From: Arthrobotrys musiformis
Lineage: Eukaryota > Ascomycota > Orbiliomycetes > Orbiliales > Orbiliaceae
Assembly: GCA_036971715.1 (NCBI GenBank)
Contig: JAVHJL010000013.1
Coordinates: 62,001 to 126,000 of the forward strand
Length of the DNA stretch: 64,000 bases
Reading direction: 5' to 3'
Shown here: in pieces, positions 63,279 through 64,000 of the stretch
How positions within the stretch are numbered: the stretch's first letter is position 1
Layout of the letters: every line of letters starts with the position of its first letter
Notes under the pieces: generated by a model
What the model saw: only the letters and a program-made list of their open reading frames with translations
Databases searched by the model: none
What the model was told of the DNA's origin: nothing
Translations under genes and position numbers: made by a program

Positions 63279-64000
63279 AGTTCATATCTTAATGTATGTA
63301 TGTGTGTAAATAGATAGCAAAGAAACGATGAGGTGCGAATATCTTTCGTGGATTGCAGAGAACTTCGTTTGAACGTCGCGTCAAGCGTGTGAATTAATAG
63401 GGAGGTTGCGGTCACAAGACACCATTTAACTGTGGGATCGAACGACTACGGTCGGATCTCCTATTCGGCCGCTCAAGCGATGCCTTGTTAATTAATATTG
63501 GGTCGCCATTCGAATAGAAGATATATGACAGATTATGCGGTGGGCGCGCATGCTGATCGTTGTATATCCCTATGGGTGGGCTGTTGTGCAATTGTGGCTT
63601 AATTTTTGCAGAAATTTGATATATTGAAGCCAATTAAATCAAAGAGCACTACGTTTACAATTATAATACATATTACCTTCGTTAAGATATACCGAGACCC
63701 AGTATACCTCAATTCATTGGCAAGAAGTCTGCATGAAGCCACACTGATTATGAAAGAAGTTCTTTTGATCTATAGAACTAGAAGCAACGGTATTAACAAT
63801 TTAAATTTAACGGTGACGCTAAAAGACTTGATCAAAACAAAGTGTGCTTTTCTATTATAGGCCCATCCAGTGCCATGGTATAAAATATAAAAATGCACCC
63901 CAAAAAACACCGTTCCTTGGATATACGCATTACAAAAATTTGATCGCGATCTATGTCTAGCTAACCCATTACGCCAAAAATAAAATAACAAAAGCGATAA
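63279..64000. other. Intergenic to window end
   Basis: An AT-rich segment holds the promoter of the small membrane-protein gene. Only short, unsupported frames are seen up to the edge. Confidence 0.5.

Overview
The window looks like a gene-sparse stretch of a filamentous ascomycete nuclear genome (Pezizomycotina, possibly Leotiomycetes; the class is a guess). The evidence is many short introns (about 50-85 nt) with GTAAGT/GTATGT-type donors, CTAAC-like branch points and YAG acceptors. Supporting this are secreted Thr-rich linker proteins, family 1 cellulose-binding modules (CBM1), a Clr5-ankyrin protein, and long stop-dense AT-rich intergenic DNA. I see no rRNA, convincing tRNA, CRISPR array or intact transposon.

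Layout. 1.0-4.4 kb: two secreted DUF4360 proteins on the minus strand, one with a Thr-rich linker. 4.4-9.0 kb: gene-free, with a C-rich, G-poor patch at its right end. 9.0-12.4 kb: Clr5-domain protein with C-terminal ankyrin repeats (-). 13.3-14.1 kb: HRI1-like protein (+). 14.3-17.4 kb: 978-aa multi-pass membrane protein (-). 20.3-23.7 kb: 988-aa collagen-like Gly-rich protein in seven exons (-). 25.5-27.0 kb: SUR7/PalI-like membrane protein (+). 27.5-33.4 kb: two paralogous secreted pepsin-fold proteins (-). 34.4-35.3 kb: F-box-like gene (+). 37.9-39.7 kb: class V aminotransferase resembling the N-terminal half of molybdenum cofactor sulfurase (+). 40.1-41.2 kb: secreted CBM1 protein built of repeated Cys-rich exons (-). 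43.1-48.5 kb: a four-exon gene for an undescribed 1,730-aa protein (-). 49.6-50.7 kb: CBM1-GH12 endoglucanase (-). 52.6-54.3 kb: secreted or vacuolar M28 aminopeptidase (-). 58.6-61.2 kb: a third pepsin-fold paralogue (-). 62.6-63.3 kb: small membrane protein (-).

Most multi-exon models were built by hand from donor, branch and acceptor signals. Each one given with exon coordinates keeps an open frame and sums to a multiple of three. Several genes point outward to plant-wall or extracellular work: the GH12 enzyme, the CBM1 repeat protein, the DUF4360 pair, the aminopeptidase, and the pepsin-fold proteins. The pepsin-fold proteins have lost the canonical DTG motifs and look like binding proteins rather than proteases.

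The best candidates for undescribed biology are four. First, the pepsin-fold pseudoprotease family. Second, the CBM1 protein made of phase-1-flanked repeat exons. Third, the 1,730-aa protein with a possible degenerate Ulp1-like fold interrupted by low-complexity sequence. Fourth, the collagen-like protein. A dyad motif, CCAACAC-N6-GTGTTGG, also recurs in intergenic DNA upstream of genes.
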